A DNA stretch of 64,000 nucleotides from PWND01 sp964601515. GTDB lineage: Bacteria > Bacteroidota > Bacteroidia > Bacteroidales > UBA7960. Location: positions 1 to 64,000 of the forward strand of contig CAZRNU010000001.1 of NCBI GenBank assembly GCA_964601515.1, given 5' to 3'. Position 1 is the stretch's first letter; each line of letters opens with the position of its first letter. Both the position numbers and the translations under genes were made by a program. This document shows, piece by piece, positions 9,678-20,900 of the stretch. The notes below the pieces were generated by a model, which did not search any database, was not told the origin of the DNA, and was given only the letters and a program-made list of their open reading frames with translations.

Positions 9678-10013
9678 ATGGAATCAAATCGTCAAAAACG
9701 CATTTCACGACTTCTTCAGAAAGACCTCGGTGAAATATTTCAGATTGAAGCCAAAAGTTGGTTTCAAAGTGCAATGATTACTGTAACCAAGGTTAATGTT
9801 ACAGCTGATATGTCATTAGCCCGAGTTTATATAAGTATATTTGGCAAAGATGCTAATGCTGTATTAGGAATTATTGAAATTAATAATAAGCAGATTAGGA
9901 AAAAACTTGGAGATCGAGTAAAGAACCAAATTAGGAAAGTTCCTGAACTGAGGTTTTCTATTGACGACAGTCTTGATTATCTTGAAAACATTGAGAAGCT
10001 GCTTAAAGAATAA
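9678..10013 (+). CDS. rbfA: Ribosome-binding factor A
   Basis: A 111-residue protein of normal RbfA length, with the R-Q-x-R-I-S-R-L-L-Q-K-D-L-G-E-I-F N-terminus and a KH-like core around V-T-x-D-M-S-L-A-R-V-Y-I-S. It helps 16S rRNA 5'-end maturation and 30S assembly in the cytoplasm, particularly in the cold. It leads a three-gene run with the methyltransferase (5 nt gap) and the permease (7 nt gap). Linkage of rbfA to a LolE-like permease is familiar in Bacteroidota from memory. Confidence 0.92.
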   Translation: MESNRQKRISRLLQKDLGEIFQIEAKSWFQSAMITVTKVNVTADMSLARVYISIFGKDANAVLGIIEINNKQIRKKLGDRVKNQIRKVPELRFSIDDSLDYLENIEKLLKE

Positions 10014-10018
10014 ATATT

Positions 10019-10834
10019 ATGGAGTATGACCCTATAAAAACATATCTTGGTATAATATTTAAACGTAATATATTCACATTAAGAATATTTTACTTCATTC
10101 TCGATGTTCTTTTTCTTCGTTCATGGTATATTCATCGTGAAATTAAAAAAATAGCAGCGTCATTTAGCGGTGCAGAAAGAATAACTGTGCTGGATGCAGG
10201 TAGTGGATTTGGTCAGTATTCATGGTATATTTCAAGGAAATATAAATCATGGATAATAAAGGGAATTGACATAAAAGAAAAAGAAGTAAAAGAATGCTCA
10301 GAGTTCTTTTCTAAAGCAGGGGTCAACAATGTCAGCTTTGACATAGAAGATTTAATAGAATTTTCTGATCCTCAGGCTTTTAATATGATTTTATCTGTTG
10401 ACGTTTTTGAACATATTTTGGATGATATTAAGGTAATGGAGAATGCATATAAAAGTCTTAAGTCCGGAGGTGTTCTGATTATCTCTACGCCATCGGATCA
10501 GGGAGGTTCTGATATTCACTCGGAAGATGACAGTTCTTTCATTTCGGAACATGTTAGAGATGGATATTCTATAAAAGACATTCATGAAAAGCTTGAAAAA
10601 GCGGGGTTTAATGAAATAAATTCGAAGTATTCCTATGGGAAATTCGGTAGTTTATCATGGAGATTATCGATTAAGTATCCATTGAGCATGCTGAATTTAT
10701 CTAAACTATTCCTTGTTGTTTTACCTGTATATTATCTGTTATTCTTCCCTTTTTGTTTTTGGCTAAATATTCTTGATTTAAACATTAAGAATTCAAAAGG
10801 AACTGGTTTAATTGTTGTAGCAAGAAAAAATTAA
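10019..10834 (+). CDS. SAM-dependent class I methyltransferase, membrane-associated
   Basis: A 271-residue protein with a Rossmann-type SAM-binding motif (L-D-A-G-S-G-F-G near residue 58), an acidic post-I residue in G-I-D-I-K-E-K near 80, and a typical D-V-F-E-H-I-L motif near 126. It belongs to the methyltransferase 11/23/25 group. Hydrophobic stretches near residues 20-38 and 225-250 suggest attachment to the membrane, so a lipid, quinone or glycan intermediate is a possible substrate; nothing here decides which. It lies between rbfA and a lipoprotein-release-type permease with very short gaps, so it is probably in the same operon. Confidence 0.75.
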   Translation: MEYDPIKTYLGIIFKRNIFTLRIFYFILDVLFLRSWYIHREIKKIAASFSGAERITVLDAGSGFGQYSWYISRKYKSWIIKGIDIKEKEVKECSEFFSKAGVNNVSFDIEDLIEFSDPQAFNMILSVDVFEHILDDIKVMENAYKSLKSGGVLIISTPSDQGGSDIHSEDDSSFISEHVRDGYSIKDIHEKLEKAGFNEINSKYSYGKFGSLSWRLSIKYPLSMLNLSKLFLVVLPVYYLLFFPFCFWLNILDLNIKNSKGTGLIVVARKN

Positions 10835-10841
10835 TCAGATA

Positions 10842-12065
10842 ATGAAACTTCCATTCTTTATAGCCAGGCGTTATTTGTTCGCAAAGAAGTCCCATAACAT
10901 TATCAATATAGTTTCATTAATTTCTGTTGCAGGAGTGGGGGTTGGAGCCATGGCATTAATTATTGTTCTATCTGTTTTTAATGGTTTCGAAAAACTGATT
11001 CTTTCTTTATTCGATGCATTTAACCCTGATATTGAAATCACTGTTATTGAAGGCAAAAGCTTCAGTATGTCTGATATCCCAGTCGAGGAAATTAAGAATA
11101 TACCCGGGGTGTTGTATATTGGTGAAATTGTTGAGGAGTCTGCTATGATTTCATATAGAAATCGCCAGCATTTAGTAAAGATGAGAGGTGTTAGCAATGA
11201 TTATTTCAATATTACCGGAATAGATACCATGATTGTTGAAGGAGATATCGTTCTTGAAGAAGGAAACAGGGATTATATTCTTTTAGGCCAAGGAGTGGCA
11301 TATATGTTAAACTCAAGTATTCATGACATTAGGAATTTTCATACTATATATGTTCCCAAAAGAGGAAGGCAAGCAATAATAAATCCTGCACAGGCATTTA
11401 ATGCCAGTTCTAATTTTGCATCAGGAGTTTTTGGCATTCAGTCTGAGTTTGACATGGAATACATCATAGTTCCTATAAGGCTTGCAAGATCTTTATTAGA
11501 GTATGATGAAGAAATCACTTCATTGTTTATTTCGCTTGAATCAAAAGCAAATCATAACAGAATACAAAAGAGCATCGTAAAGATGGTTGGAGATAAATAT
11601 GTTGTGAAAAACAGGCTTCAACAACAGGATTTTCTTTATAAAATTATGAGATCTGAAAAGTGGGCAATTTTTTTGATTTTGTCTTTTATATTATTAATTG
11701 CTGCTTTTAATGTTTTAGGGTCATTAACCATGTTGGTTTTAGAGAAAAGTAAGGATGTGAAAACACTCTGGTTTCTGGGCGCAGATAAAAAACTGCTTAA
11801 AAGGATTTTCTTAATTGAAGGAATATTGATTAGCATTGGAGGTGCATTTATAGGGTTGCTTTTAGGGGCATTGTTCTGTTGGATACAAATGAAGTTTGGG
11901 ATTATTTCGCTTTATTCAGAAGGGTCATTCATAATAGAAGCTTATCCTGTTGCGATGAATTATACGGACTTCATTTTAGTATCTGCTACTGTAATTATTA
12001 TAGGAGTAATAACTTCATTATTCCCGGTCAAAAACATTTCAGCTCTTATCTCCAAAAAGTCTTAA
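10842..12065 (+). CDS. ABC transporter permease, LolC/LolE (FtsX) family
   Basis: A 407-residue permease with one N-terminal transmembrane helix (about 22-45, starting F-I-A-R-R-Y-L-F), a periplasmic MacB-like domain of about 220 residues, and three C-terminal helices in the FtsX domain (near 274-294, 322-350 and 375-395). LolC/LolE extract outer-membrane lipoproteins from the inner membrane together with the ATPase LolD. No LolD-like gene is in the window, so the ATPase must be elsewhere. Many predicted lipoproteins in this window (GldK, DUF4382 and others) would be clients. A different FtsX-type export role cannot be excluded. Confidence 0.8.
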   Translation: MKLPFFIARRYLFAKKSHNIINIVSLISVAGVGVGAMALIIVLSVFNGFEKLILSLFDAFNPDIEITVIEGKSFSMSDIPVEEIKNIPGVLYIGEIVEESAMISYRNRQHLVKMRGVSNDYFNITGIDTMIVEGDIVLEEGNRDYILLGQGVAYMLNSSIHDIRNFHTIYVPKRGRQAIINPAQAFNASSNFASGVFGIQSEFDMEYIIVPIRLARSLLEYDEEITSLFISLESKANHNRIQKSIVKMVGDKYVVKNRLQQQDFLYKIMRSEKWAIFLILSFILLIAAFNVLGSLTMLVLEKSKDVKTLWFLGADKKLLKRIFLIEGILISIGGAFIGLLLGALFCWIQMKFGIISLYSEGSFIIEAYPVAMNYTDFILVSATVIIIGVITSLFPVKNISALISKKS

Positions 12066-12264
12066 AAAAACACAAAAAAACAAGGATTAAACAATTGTTT
12101 CTTCCGTCTTCCTATATTTTATAGTAGTTTCTGAGGTTTTCCCATTGCTGCCAAGTTAGGGGTACATTTCTTGTTCCTTTAAATCGAAATGCTTAAATTT
12201 ACAAGTTATTATATAACAGTAAATTACAGTTAAAAAAGAACATTATAAAAAACATCTTACTTAT

Positions 12265-12272
12265 TACATTTG
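12265..12272 (+). promoter_or_regulatory. Candidate -7 element before the first C25 protease gene
   Basis: TACATTTG fits TAnnTTTG and lies 55 nt upstream of the 12328 start, in a 262-bp AT-rich gap. No good -33 element was seen, so this is only a candidate. I recognise no other feature in the gap. Confidence 0.3.
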
Positions 12273-12327
12273 TTATTTAGTGTTAAAATAAACCCTTTTT
12301 ATATTAGAAAGTTAAATAAAAAATTTA

Positions 12328-15300
12328 ATGAAGCAATCAAATTTACCAAACAAAACCAAGATTAAAATGTTAGAAAAAAAATTACTTTTTGGAAAAAGCA
12401 AACTAATATCATTAATTATAATGCTCTTAGTTTGTGCATCAACAAATCTTTATTCACAAACTACAAGAATTGAGTTTGCTGAAAGCAAGAGTTTGCTTGA
12501 AGTTAAGTCAAATACAATTACTTCGACCAGAGTTAATTATGTGTTTGATGGACTAAATGTGCTGGATGTTAAATCAGACAAGGGGACCTTTACTGAGCTT
12601 ATTATGCCCGAAGGTTATAGTATTGGAAACATTGGTACTCCCAAGCTTCCCGCTGCAAAAAATCTTATCGAGATTCCATTCGGAGCAGAAGTAACAGTTA
12701 AGATTTTGAGCTACACTACTGAGGAGTATAAGCTTAAAGACTTAGGAATAGTTAATATGTTGATGCCTGTTCAGCCTTCAATTCGCAAGGACCAGGATAT
12801 TGACAAGATTAAATTTGAATTTGAAAAGGATGTTTATTTAAAAAACACTTTTATTCAACCTGAAATTGCAACGGTTGAGATATTAGGTGTTTTAAGAGAT
12901 ATGAGATTGGCAAGGCTCACAGTGGCGCCAGTTTCTTACAATCCTGTAGAAGGAGTTATTAGAGTTGTTAATAATATTGATTTAGAAATTGTTTACACTA
13001 ACTCTGATGTGGCGTTAACCAATTATATTAAGGCATCTACATATTCTCCATATTTTGATATAATTAAAAGAACGGTTATAAATCCGATATCAAATAGAGG
13101 AGCATTCGAAGATCATCCTGATTTGACAAAAAATCCTATAAAGATGCTGATAGTGTCTCACAGAGACTTTGAAGCAACACTTTCTTCATTCATTGAATGG
13201 AAAACACAGCAAGGAATTTTTGTAACAGTGGCATATACAGATGTTATCGGAACAACAGCCAATGCAGTGAAAACATACATACAAGGCGTTTATAACGAAG
13301 CCACTCCGGAAAACCCTGCTCCTTCTTTTGTAGTAATAGTGGGTGATCCTGGGAAAGTTCCAGCTTCAGCAACCGGAAGTTCTTCAGGACAAGTAACAGA
13401 CCTTTACTATGCAAGTATAGATGGAGATATGTTTCCTGATATATATTATGGTAGGCTTTCTGCGAGAAATACGGGAGAGCTTCAAAACCAATTAGACAAA
13501 ATTTTGTATTATCAAAAATATGAATTTACGGATCCAACTTATCTTAATGATGTAACTCTTATTGCCGGATCAGATAGTTATTGGAACCCTGCCGTTGGTC
13601 AGCCAACAGTTCATTATGGGACTCAGAACTATTTTAATACTGCACATGGATTTACAAATGTTAATGCATACTTAAGTACATACACAGGATGCTACGATAA
13701 TGCAAGAATTTCAGTTGGTTTTATCAATTTTACGGCTCATTGTTCGCCAACAAGCTGGGCAGGGCCAACTCTTACAGTGTCAGATGTTCACGCTATGACA
13801 AATACAGGTAAATATCCATTAGCTGTTGGTAACTGCTGCCAGAGTGGCATGTTTAGTCAGGCTGAATGCATAGGTGAGGCTTGGGTTAGGGCTCAGAATA
13901 AAGGTGGAGTTGCATATATTGGTTCCGCACCTAATACATATTGGTTTGAAGATTTTTATTGGTCGGTTGGGGCTTTCCCAATTTCAGGCAATAATAATGG
14001 ATATGTACCAACTGTAGCGGAAACTTCTTTGGGAGCTTATGATGCACCCTATGCTTCTGAATATTTTTCAGTAGATGCACTAAAATTTGTTGGGAATCTT
14101 GCTGTTACTGAAGCACATCTGCAAAGTTATGCGACACATTCAAGCCCTTTATATTATTGGCAAGCATACCAAACATTCGGAGACCCTTCCACGGTTATAT
14201 ATTTAACTGAAGGAGAGGAAAATACTGTATCGCATATGCCTATACTACCTATTGGTATGGAGTTTTATACTGTAAATGCACTTCCCGGTTCATATGTTGG
14301 TATTTCAAAGGATGGAGTTCTTCACGGGGCCTCATTTGTTGGGGAATCAGGAGAAGTTAATGTTCCTATTACACCGGTTTTGGATGGGGGAGATGTGATG
14401 ATTGTTGTAACAAAACCACAACATATACCATATATTCAACTTATACCTGCTGCTGCTTTGGAAGGACCGTTTATTGTAATAGATTCATTTGTTGTAAATG
14501 ATGATGAAGGAAATAACAATGGACTTATTGACTACAATGAAACAATAAAGTTGGACGTAACTGTTAAGAATGTTGGGGCAGATGATGGAATTGGTATTAC
14601 AGGTACAATTATAGTAGATGATCTTTATTTTACTTTGTCAGGAAATAACACTGCCGATTTTGGAAATGTTAATGCAGGAGAAGACAATACAGCAACTGTT
14701 TTAAATGCATTTACAATTATTGTTGCAAATAATGTCCCGGATCAATATAAAGCATCGTTTGACCTTGCCCTTACTGATGGCGAAAATGATTGGGTTTCAA
14801 AAATTAATCTTACTGCTAATGCTCCAAATTTAGTGTTTCAGACAGTTGTTGTTGATGATGAAGGAGAAGGAATTCCCGGAGTATTAGACCCGGGTGAAAC
14901 GGCTGACATTGTAGTTACAATTAAAAATACAGGAGCATCATCAACACTAGACATTGAAGCTATAGCAGAGACCATCAGTCCTTGGGTTACTATAAATACA
15001 ACGGATGTGGTTGAGCTTACTCAATTGGCTCCGGGCGAATCTGCTGATGCAATTTTTAATGTTACAGCTTCTATAGATACACCGCTAGAGCAGCCTGTAG
15101 AATTTGATTTTACGGCAGCAACCGGTGAGTATGTGTTTGAAGATACAAAAACTATAATTGTAGGATTAATACCTGTTTATATAATGGGACAAACTGCTAC
15201 TGTCGAGGCTTGTATTGGGAAATTCTATGATACAGGTGGTCCTTCGGGAGAGTATGGTAATAGCCAAAACATTATTATGACTTTTTATCCTGCTCAACTA

Positions 15301-17844
15301 GGACGAGTGTTAGAGTTCGAATTTACAAGTTTTGCGGTGGAAAATCATACATCTTGTAATTATGATTTTCTAAAAATTTATAACGGAGAAAGCACATCAG
15401 CTCCTTTGATTGGGACTTACTGCGGCACTAATTCGCCCGGTACATTCTTAGCCACTAATGATGCAGGAGCAATAACATTCCATTTTTCTTCTGATGGTTC
15501 TGTAACTGCAGCAGGATGGGAAGCATTATTTAGATGTGTTAATATTAGCGAACCACCTGTTTGCGCTCAAAACCCAATTCCTGCTGATGGAGCTAATAAT
15601 ATTGCTCTTCTTCAGGATGGAAAACTAAGATGGGGTAGCGTACCTGCTGCTTTTTCTTATGATGTTTATATTGGAGTGAATACATTGCCTGCTGAAGTTA
15701 CTGCTAATGTGGCAACAAATTCTTACGATTTCGTTATAAGTCCAAACACAGATTACGTTTGGAAAGTCGTTGCGAAAAATTCGGCTGGTGAAGCTATTGA
15801 TTGTCCTACATGGACATTCTCTACCGGTGATTTACCTGATATTGTAAATATGCAAAATGGAAGTATGGCAACGTGCAATGCATTGTTTTACGATTCTGGG
15901 GGGCCTTCCTCAAGTTATAACAATAGTGAGAGTTTTGTTTATACATTTTTGCCAAACAAGGATAATTATTTTATAAAAACTGAATTTTTAAGTTTTGATG
16001 TTGAAGCTAATACTACTTGCGCTTGGGATTATTTAGAAATTTTTAATGGTCCAAACACAAGTTCGCCTCTAATTGGAAAGTATTGTGGAACAAATTCTCC
16101 GGGGGTTGTTATTGCCGATAACACGCAAGGAGCATTAACATTCAGATTTGTTTCTGATGGTTCTGTTGTAAAACCCGGTTGGTCTGCAGTTGTTTCATGC
16201 GAAACTAATGCTTTAGAGGTTATTGAAGTAATTGCTTTAAGCGATATTCAGGTATTCATTGGAACTGAGATTGACAATATCAATTTACCTGAACATGTAG
16301 TTGTTAAGCTTTCTGATGAATCTTATGCAGATGTTCCTGTAATATGGGATGGAGGAACTCCTGCTTATGATGGTAATGTAACTGATACTTATGTTTTTGA
16401 AGGAGCTCTTGTTGAAACCCCTGAGGTTATCAATCCATCAAACTTCATAGCAACAATAAATGTTGTTGTATTCGACTCTGAAAAACAACTTGCATCTTCC
16501 GAGACTCTTGAAAACATATCAGCGTTCTATGGTACTACTTTAGGTCAGTTAGAATTACCAACCGAAGTAATGGTAACAACTGACGATGACTATTCATTAT
16601 ATCTCGAAGTAGTATGGGACGAAGGTACTCCTGAATATAATGGAACTACTCTTGATTCTTATTTGTTTGAAGGAGAAATCCAACTTATCCCGGGCTTCCT
16701 AAACGATGAGGATATTAAAGCATATGTAACAGTAATAGTTGTAAATAAAAACATTACCTCAGTTGCCGGATTTGCACCTATAGGAGTGAATTATAACACA
16801 GCATTGATAGACTTGAATCTTCCGGCAGATGTTTTGGTTACACTGGAAGATGCAACAACTGTAACTTTGGATATTGACTGGGATAATGGCACTCCGGCTT
16901 ATGATGGAAGTGTTCCGGGAGTGTATGAGTTTGAGGGCTCACTAGAGTTGATAGACGGCTTATCGAATTTAAGCGAATTGCATGCATATATTACTGTAAC
17001 AGTAAATTTCATATCAGCCACAATAAGTCCTGATGAGATAGATATGTATCTTAACTGGCCAAACGAAGACAAGGAGATAGAGATTTTATGGCATGATGCA
17101 GTAAGTTTATCGGGCTTTAAATTCCAGGATGGCGAAGAATGGACAGACGTTCCATCGGAGTGGTATGAATTAGAAGATCATGGAGATGGAACAGCCACTC
17201 TAACCATATTTGCATCAGAGATTGACATGAATAAAGCAGATCATAATGTATCTGATGATAATCCATGGAGAATAGAATTTAATATGGGCAATCATGCATA
17301 TGGCAATACAAACATGATTGTAAAAACCTTCACTGTTACTTTCGTTGTGAAAGATGAAGACAGTAATGTAATTACAGGTGCTTCAGTTGAATTTGACACT
17401 TATGATGGCAATGACAATGCAGGAGAAATATGGAGTGGAAGTGGATTAGTATATGAAGTATGGGCAAGTGGAGATTATGAATATACAGTATCAGCCGAAG
17501 GCTTCAAGCCAGCCAGTGACATTATTTCATCAGTTGTTGAAGATCTTACAATAAATGTAGTTTTAGAAGATGAAACAATTGGAATTACTGAAATTGACAG
17601 TAATGTTAAAATCTATCCAAATCCGTCTAGAGGAGTATTTAATGTTGAAATATTTGATATTTCAGGGCAGATTGAGCTAATAGTAGTAAATTACCAAGGA
17701 CAACTTGTTCAGACTCAAACTATTGAGAGCAATGGTTTAGGCAGCAGATACAAACTTAATCTGCAACACTTGTCAAAAGGTATTTATTATCTGAAAATAC
17801 AATCAGGAAGTAATACAATAATAAGAAAGATTGTTATACAATAA
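12328..17844 (+). CDS. Kgp-like C25 cysteine protease with CUB, Ig-like and T9SS sorting domains
   Basis: A 1,838-residue secreted protein. ATG 12367 is an alternative start directly before the signal peptide, which ends near residue 45 (L-Y-S-Q). Order: propeptide (about 46-265); Peptidase C25 (about 271-625) with His471 and Cys504; two CARDB-like beta domains (about 715-950); CUB (953-1072); FnIII-like (1076-1168); CUB (1175-1292); three Ig-like repeats with W-D-x-G-T-P-x-Y (1298-1560); an X2-like module (1562-1668); a carboxypeptidase-regulatory-like module; and a type A T9SS C-terminal domain from K-I-Y-P-N-P-S (1761-1838). The catalytic block, with G-N-C-C and Y-I-G-S-x-P-N-x-Y-W-x-E-D-x-Y-W, closely resembles P. 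gingivalis Kgp. Asp542 aligns with the Kgp lysine-pocket Asp. A lysine-type endopeptidase is inferred. Residues 1367-1767 are identical to part of the next gene. Confidence 0.88.
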   Translation: MKQSNLPNKTKIKMLEKKLLFGKSKLISLIIMLLVCASTNLYSQTTRIEFAESKSLLEVKSNTITSTRVNYVFDGLNVLDVKSDKGTFTELIMPEGYSIGNIGTPKLPAAKNLIEIPFGAEVTVKILSYTTEEYKLKDLGIVNMLMPVQPSIRKDQDIDKIKFEFEKDVYLKNTFIQPEIATVEILGVLRDMRLARLTVAPVSYNPVEGVIRVVNNIDLEIVYTNSDVALTNYIKASTYSPYFDIIKRTVINPISNRGAFEDHPDLTKNPIKMLIVSHRDFEATLSSFIEWKTQQGIFVTVAYTDVIGTTANAVKTYIQGVYNEATPENPAPSFVVIVGDPGKVPASATGSSSGQVTDLYYASIDGDMFPDIYYGRLSARNTGELQNQLDKILYYQKYEFTDPTYLNDVTLIAGSDSYWNPAVGQPTVHYGTQNYFNTAHGFTNVNAYLSTYTGCYDNARISVGFINFTAHCSPTSWAGPTLTVSDVHAMTNTGKYPLAVGNCCQSGMFSQAECIGEAWVRAQNKGGVAYIGSAPNTYWFEDFYWSVGAFPISGNNNGYVPTVAETSLGAYDAPYASEYFSVDALKFVGNLAVTEAHLQSYATHSSPLYYWQAYQTFGDPSTVIYLTEGEENTVSHMPILPIGMEFYTVNALPGSYVGISKDGVLHGASFVGESGEVNVPITPVLDGGDVMIVVTKPQHIPYIQLIPAAALEGPFIVIDSFVVNDDEGNNNGLIDYNETIKLDVTVKNVGADDGIGITGTIIVDDLYFTLSGNNTADFGNVNAGEDNTATVLNAFTIIVANNVPDQYKASFDLALTDGENDWVSKINLTANAPNLVFQTVVVDDEGEGIPGVLDPGETADIVVTIKNTGASSTLDIEAIAETISPWVTINTTDVVELTQLAPGESADAIFNVTASIDTPLEQPVEFDFTAATGEYVFEDTKTIIVGLIPVYIMGQTATVEACIGKFYDTGGPSGEYGNSQNIIMTFYPAQLGRVLEFEFTSFAVENHTSCNYDFLKIYNGESTSAPLIGTYCGTNSPGTFLATNDAGAITFHFSSDGSVTAAGWEALFRCVNISEPPVCAQNPIPADGANNIALLQDGKLRWGSVPAAFSYDVYIGVNTLPAEVTANVATNSYDFVISPNTDYVWKVVAKNSAGEAIDCPTWTFSTGDLPDIVNMQNGSMATCNALFYDSGGPSSSYNNSESFVYTFLPNKDNYFIKTEFLSFDVEANTTCAWDYLEIFNGPNTSSPLIGKYCGTNSPGVVIADNTQGALTFRFVSDGSVVKPGWSAVVSCETNALEVIEVIALSDIQVFIGTEIDNINLPEHVVVKLSDESYADVPVIWDGGTPAYDGNVTDTYVFEGALVETPEVINPSNFIATINVVVFDSEKQLASSETLENISAFYGTTLGQLELPTEVMVTTDDDYSLYLEVVWDEGTPEYNGTTLDSYLFEGEIQLIPGFLNDEDIKAYVTVIVVNKNITSVAGFAPIGVNYNTALIDLNLPADVLVTLEDATTVTLDIDWDNGTPAYDGSVPGVYEFEGSLELIDGLSNLSELHAYITVTVNFISATISPDEIDMYLNWPNEDKEIEILWHDAVSLSGFKFQDGEEWTDVPSEWYELEDHGDGTATLTIFASEIDMNKADHNVSDDNPWRIEFNMGNHAYGNTNMIVKTFTVTFVVKDEDSNVITGASVEFDTYDGNDNAGEIWSGSGLVYEVWASGDYEYTVSAEGFKPASDIISSVVEDLTINVVLEDETIGITEIDSNVKIYPNPSRGVFNVEIFDISGQIELIVVNYQGQLVQTQTIESNGLGSRYKLNLQHLSKGIYYLKIQSGSNTIIRKIVIQ
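16427..17627 (+). repeat. 1,201-bp direct repeat, copy 1
   Basis: This tract appears identical, base for base, to 21918-23118 (constant offset 5,491, no indel seen). It covers part of the first Ig-like repeat, the next two, the X2-like module and the regulatory-like module, and stops inside the N-P-S codons at the start of the sorting domain. Both flanks diverge sharply. Confidence 0.92.
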
Positions 17845-17863
17845 GAGATAAAAGCATAAGCAT

Positions 17864-17892
17864 GAAGGTCGAAAATTATTTTTTCGACCTTC
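17864..17892. other. 12-bp perfect hairpin between the two C25 genes
   Basis: GAAGGTCGAAAA pairs fully with TTTTCGACCTTC across a 5-nt loop, 17 nt after the first stop and 40 nt before the second start. Only short T runs follow, so it may be a leaky terminator or an mRNA-stabilising or processing structure rather than a full stop. Confidence 0.6.
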
Positions 17893-17932
17893 TGTTGCTT
17901 GTATTAACCAAACATTAACCAAATTATTTAAA

Positions 17933-20900
17933 ATGAAAAAACTATTCTTAACAATTGTATTAATGGCATCGATTATTGTCGTTAATGCTCAAACAAATTG
18001 GGTTGGAATTAGCAGTTCAAAGAAAAAAGCCGCTGAAACAAACCTTGTAAAAAGTGATATTCAAAGTAGTCAGGTTAAATTTTCTCTTGAAGGCTTTGTT
18101 GAATCAATGGTTTCAACTCCAAAAGGAATTGAGAAAACATTAAGCTTATATGATGGTGTGCAAATTATGGAGAAGGGGGCGCCAGATTTAGGTAAGGAGT
18201 TCTTTTCAATAATTATTCCCGACACTGATGAAATGGCAATTAAAATTGTTAATTCTCAATTTGTTGATTATAAGGGAATTGATATTGCTCCTTCAAAAGG
18301 ACATTTATACAGAAATGTAAACCCTGAAGATGTGCCATTTGAATATAGTGATGTCTATTCAAAAGATGCTTTTTGGCCGGGCAACATTGCGCAGCTTGAA
18401 GACCCTTTTATTATGCGTGATGTAAGAGGTCAAACAGTTACAATTTTTCCTTTTCAATATAATGCTGTAACAAAAACTCTTCGTGTTTATTATGATATTG
18501 AACTTGAAATATATAGCACCGGAAACATAGGGAAAAATACTCTTTCCAGACGTGATAATGTTGTTAAAATCGACCCGGAATTCAATCATATTTATAACAG
18601 AATGTTTCTTAACAATAAATCATTTGATAAAAGCTTTACTATTATCGAGGAAGAAGGAAGCATGCTGATTATTTGTTTTGATGATTATATGAATGCAATG
18701 AAACCTTTCGTTGATTGGAAAAGAACCATTGGAAGAAAAACAACGATAGTTCCTAAGTCAACCGCCGGGACTACCGCTGCCGCAATTAAAACCTTCGTAA
18801 CGAATTATTATAATGAAAATGATGACTTTACATATCTGCTTATAGTTGGTGATGCTCCTCAAATTCCTACAAACAGCACAAGCTGGGGACATTCTGATAA
18901 TGCTTATGGTTTTATAGTTGGAGCTGATCAATATAATGAGATTATTGTTGGACGTTTTTCTGCTGAAAGTGTTGCCCAAGTTCAAACTCAGGTTCAAAGA
19001 ATGATACATTATGAAAGAGATATCACAGCTGCGGATACTTGGTTAAATGTTGGCATGGGTGTAGCCAGAAATGAAGGCGCCGGAAATGGTCATAATGGCG
19101 GAGAAGCTGATTATGTTCATGCCGATTTTATAAGAGATACTTTACTAAATTATACATATTCTGCAGTTCATAGGGAATATGACGGAAATGTACCCGGACT
19201 TCCTAATACTACAGCCTCAAGTATTTCTTCGAAAATTAACAGTGGTGTTTCTATAATTAATTATATTAATCACGGCTCAGACACCGGATGGAGCGTTGCT
19301 GATTATAACTCAAGCCATGTAAATGCTCTTACTAATATTGGGAAACTACCTTTTATTTGGGCTGTTGCTTGTGTGAATGGAAACTTTAATTCTATAACAT
19401 GTTTTGCGGAAGCATGGATGAGAGCTACACATAATGGTGAGCCTACCGGTGCAATTGGAACTTTGATGTCTACAATAAATCAGGCATGGCAACCTCCTAT
19501 GACAGGTCAGGATGAAATGGTTACTATTCTTGCTGAAAAAAGAGGTCACATCAAAAGAACTTATGGTGGCCTTTCTATTAATGGAAGTATGGTAATGATT
19601 GCTGCTCACGGTGCTTCAGGTACTGAAACACATGTTACTTGGAACCTTTTCGGAGATCCTTCTCTAATGGTTAGAACAGATGTACCTCAAGTTATTTCAG
19701 CATCCTACAATCCGGTTATTTTGCTGGGATTAAGCACATTTCAAGTAAATGTTGATAATGCGGAAGGTGCAGTTGTTTCTATTACAAGGCGTAATGAAGA
19801 TACTCAGGAAGTTGTTATTTTAGGAACTGCTGTTGTTAATGGCGGTACAGCTCTGGTTGAATTTGTTGAACCAATAGAATCTCCTGGTGTTGCTACATTG
19901 GCAATTACTGCTTACAACAAAGTAACGTACATTAATGATGAACTTGGAATTATTCCTCCGGAAGGTCCTTATGTGGTTTTCAAAAGCCTTACAATAGACG
20001 ACTCTGCAGAAAATAATAACGGATTGGCTGATTACAGCGAAACAGTTTTACTTAATGTAACCTTAGAAAATGTTGGAGTTGAAAATGCTGAAAACATAAC
20101 AGCTACTTTAACTTCTGAAAACGAATATGTCAATATTATTGATGGTAATAGCGCTTGGGGTGATATTGAAGCCGGCGAATTGTCACTGTTGGACGCTGCT
20201 TTTACAGTTTCTTTTGCTGATAATACCCCTGATCAAGAGAGAGTAAGATTTACAATTGAAATGACCGACGGAAATGAAGTTTGGGAATCTACTTTTAATA
20301 TTACTGTTAATGCTCCTGTTTTAGTTTTTCAGGGATTAGTAATTGATGATGGTGGTATGGGTATTCCGGGAATTCTTGACCCGGGCGAAACTGCTGATAT
20401 AATTACAAATGTTAAAAATATCGGACATGCAACAAGTTTGGAAATTATAGTTACTCTTGATACTGAAAGTCCTTGGGTAACGGTTAATACTCTTGAAGCT
20501 GTTGAATTAGGCTCTTTGGCTCCAGGAGAAGCTGCTGAAGCCAATTTTAATGTTACAGCTTTAGAAGAAACCCCTATTGAACAAGCAGTTGAATTATTAT
20601 ATACTGCTGCAACAGGGGAGTATACATTTGAAGACTCAAAACAAATTGTGATAGGTCTTATTCCTGTTTATCTGATGGGACAGTCTGCTACAGTTACTGC
20701 TCCTATTGGACGTTTTTACGATACAGGCGGCCCAACAGCAAACTATTCAAACAATGAAAACATCATTATGACATTCTACCCTATGAATCCGGGCTCGGTT
20801 CTTGAGTTTGAGTTTTTACATTTTGATGTTGAAGCCAATGCCACTTGTGCTTGGGATTACCTGAAAATATACAACGGAACAAGTACAACAGCGCCTCTAA

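Noticed and set aside
12066..12327. Small RNA or tRNA before the C25 genes
   Set aside because: The gap is AT-rich with no cloverleaf or stable fold visible by eye; only a weak -7 element was found.
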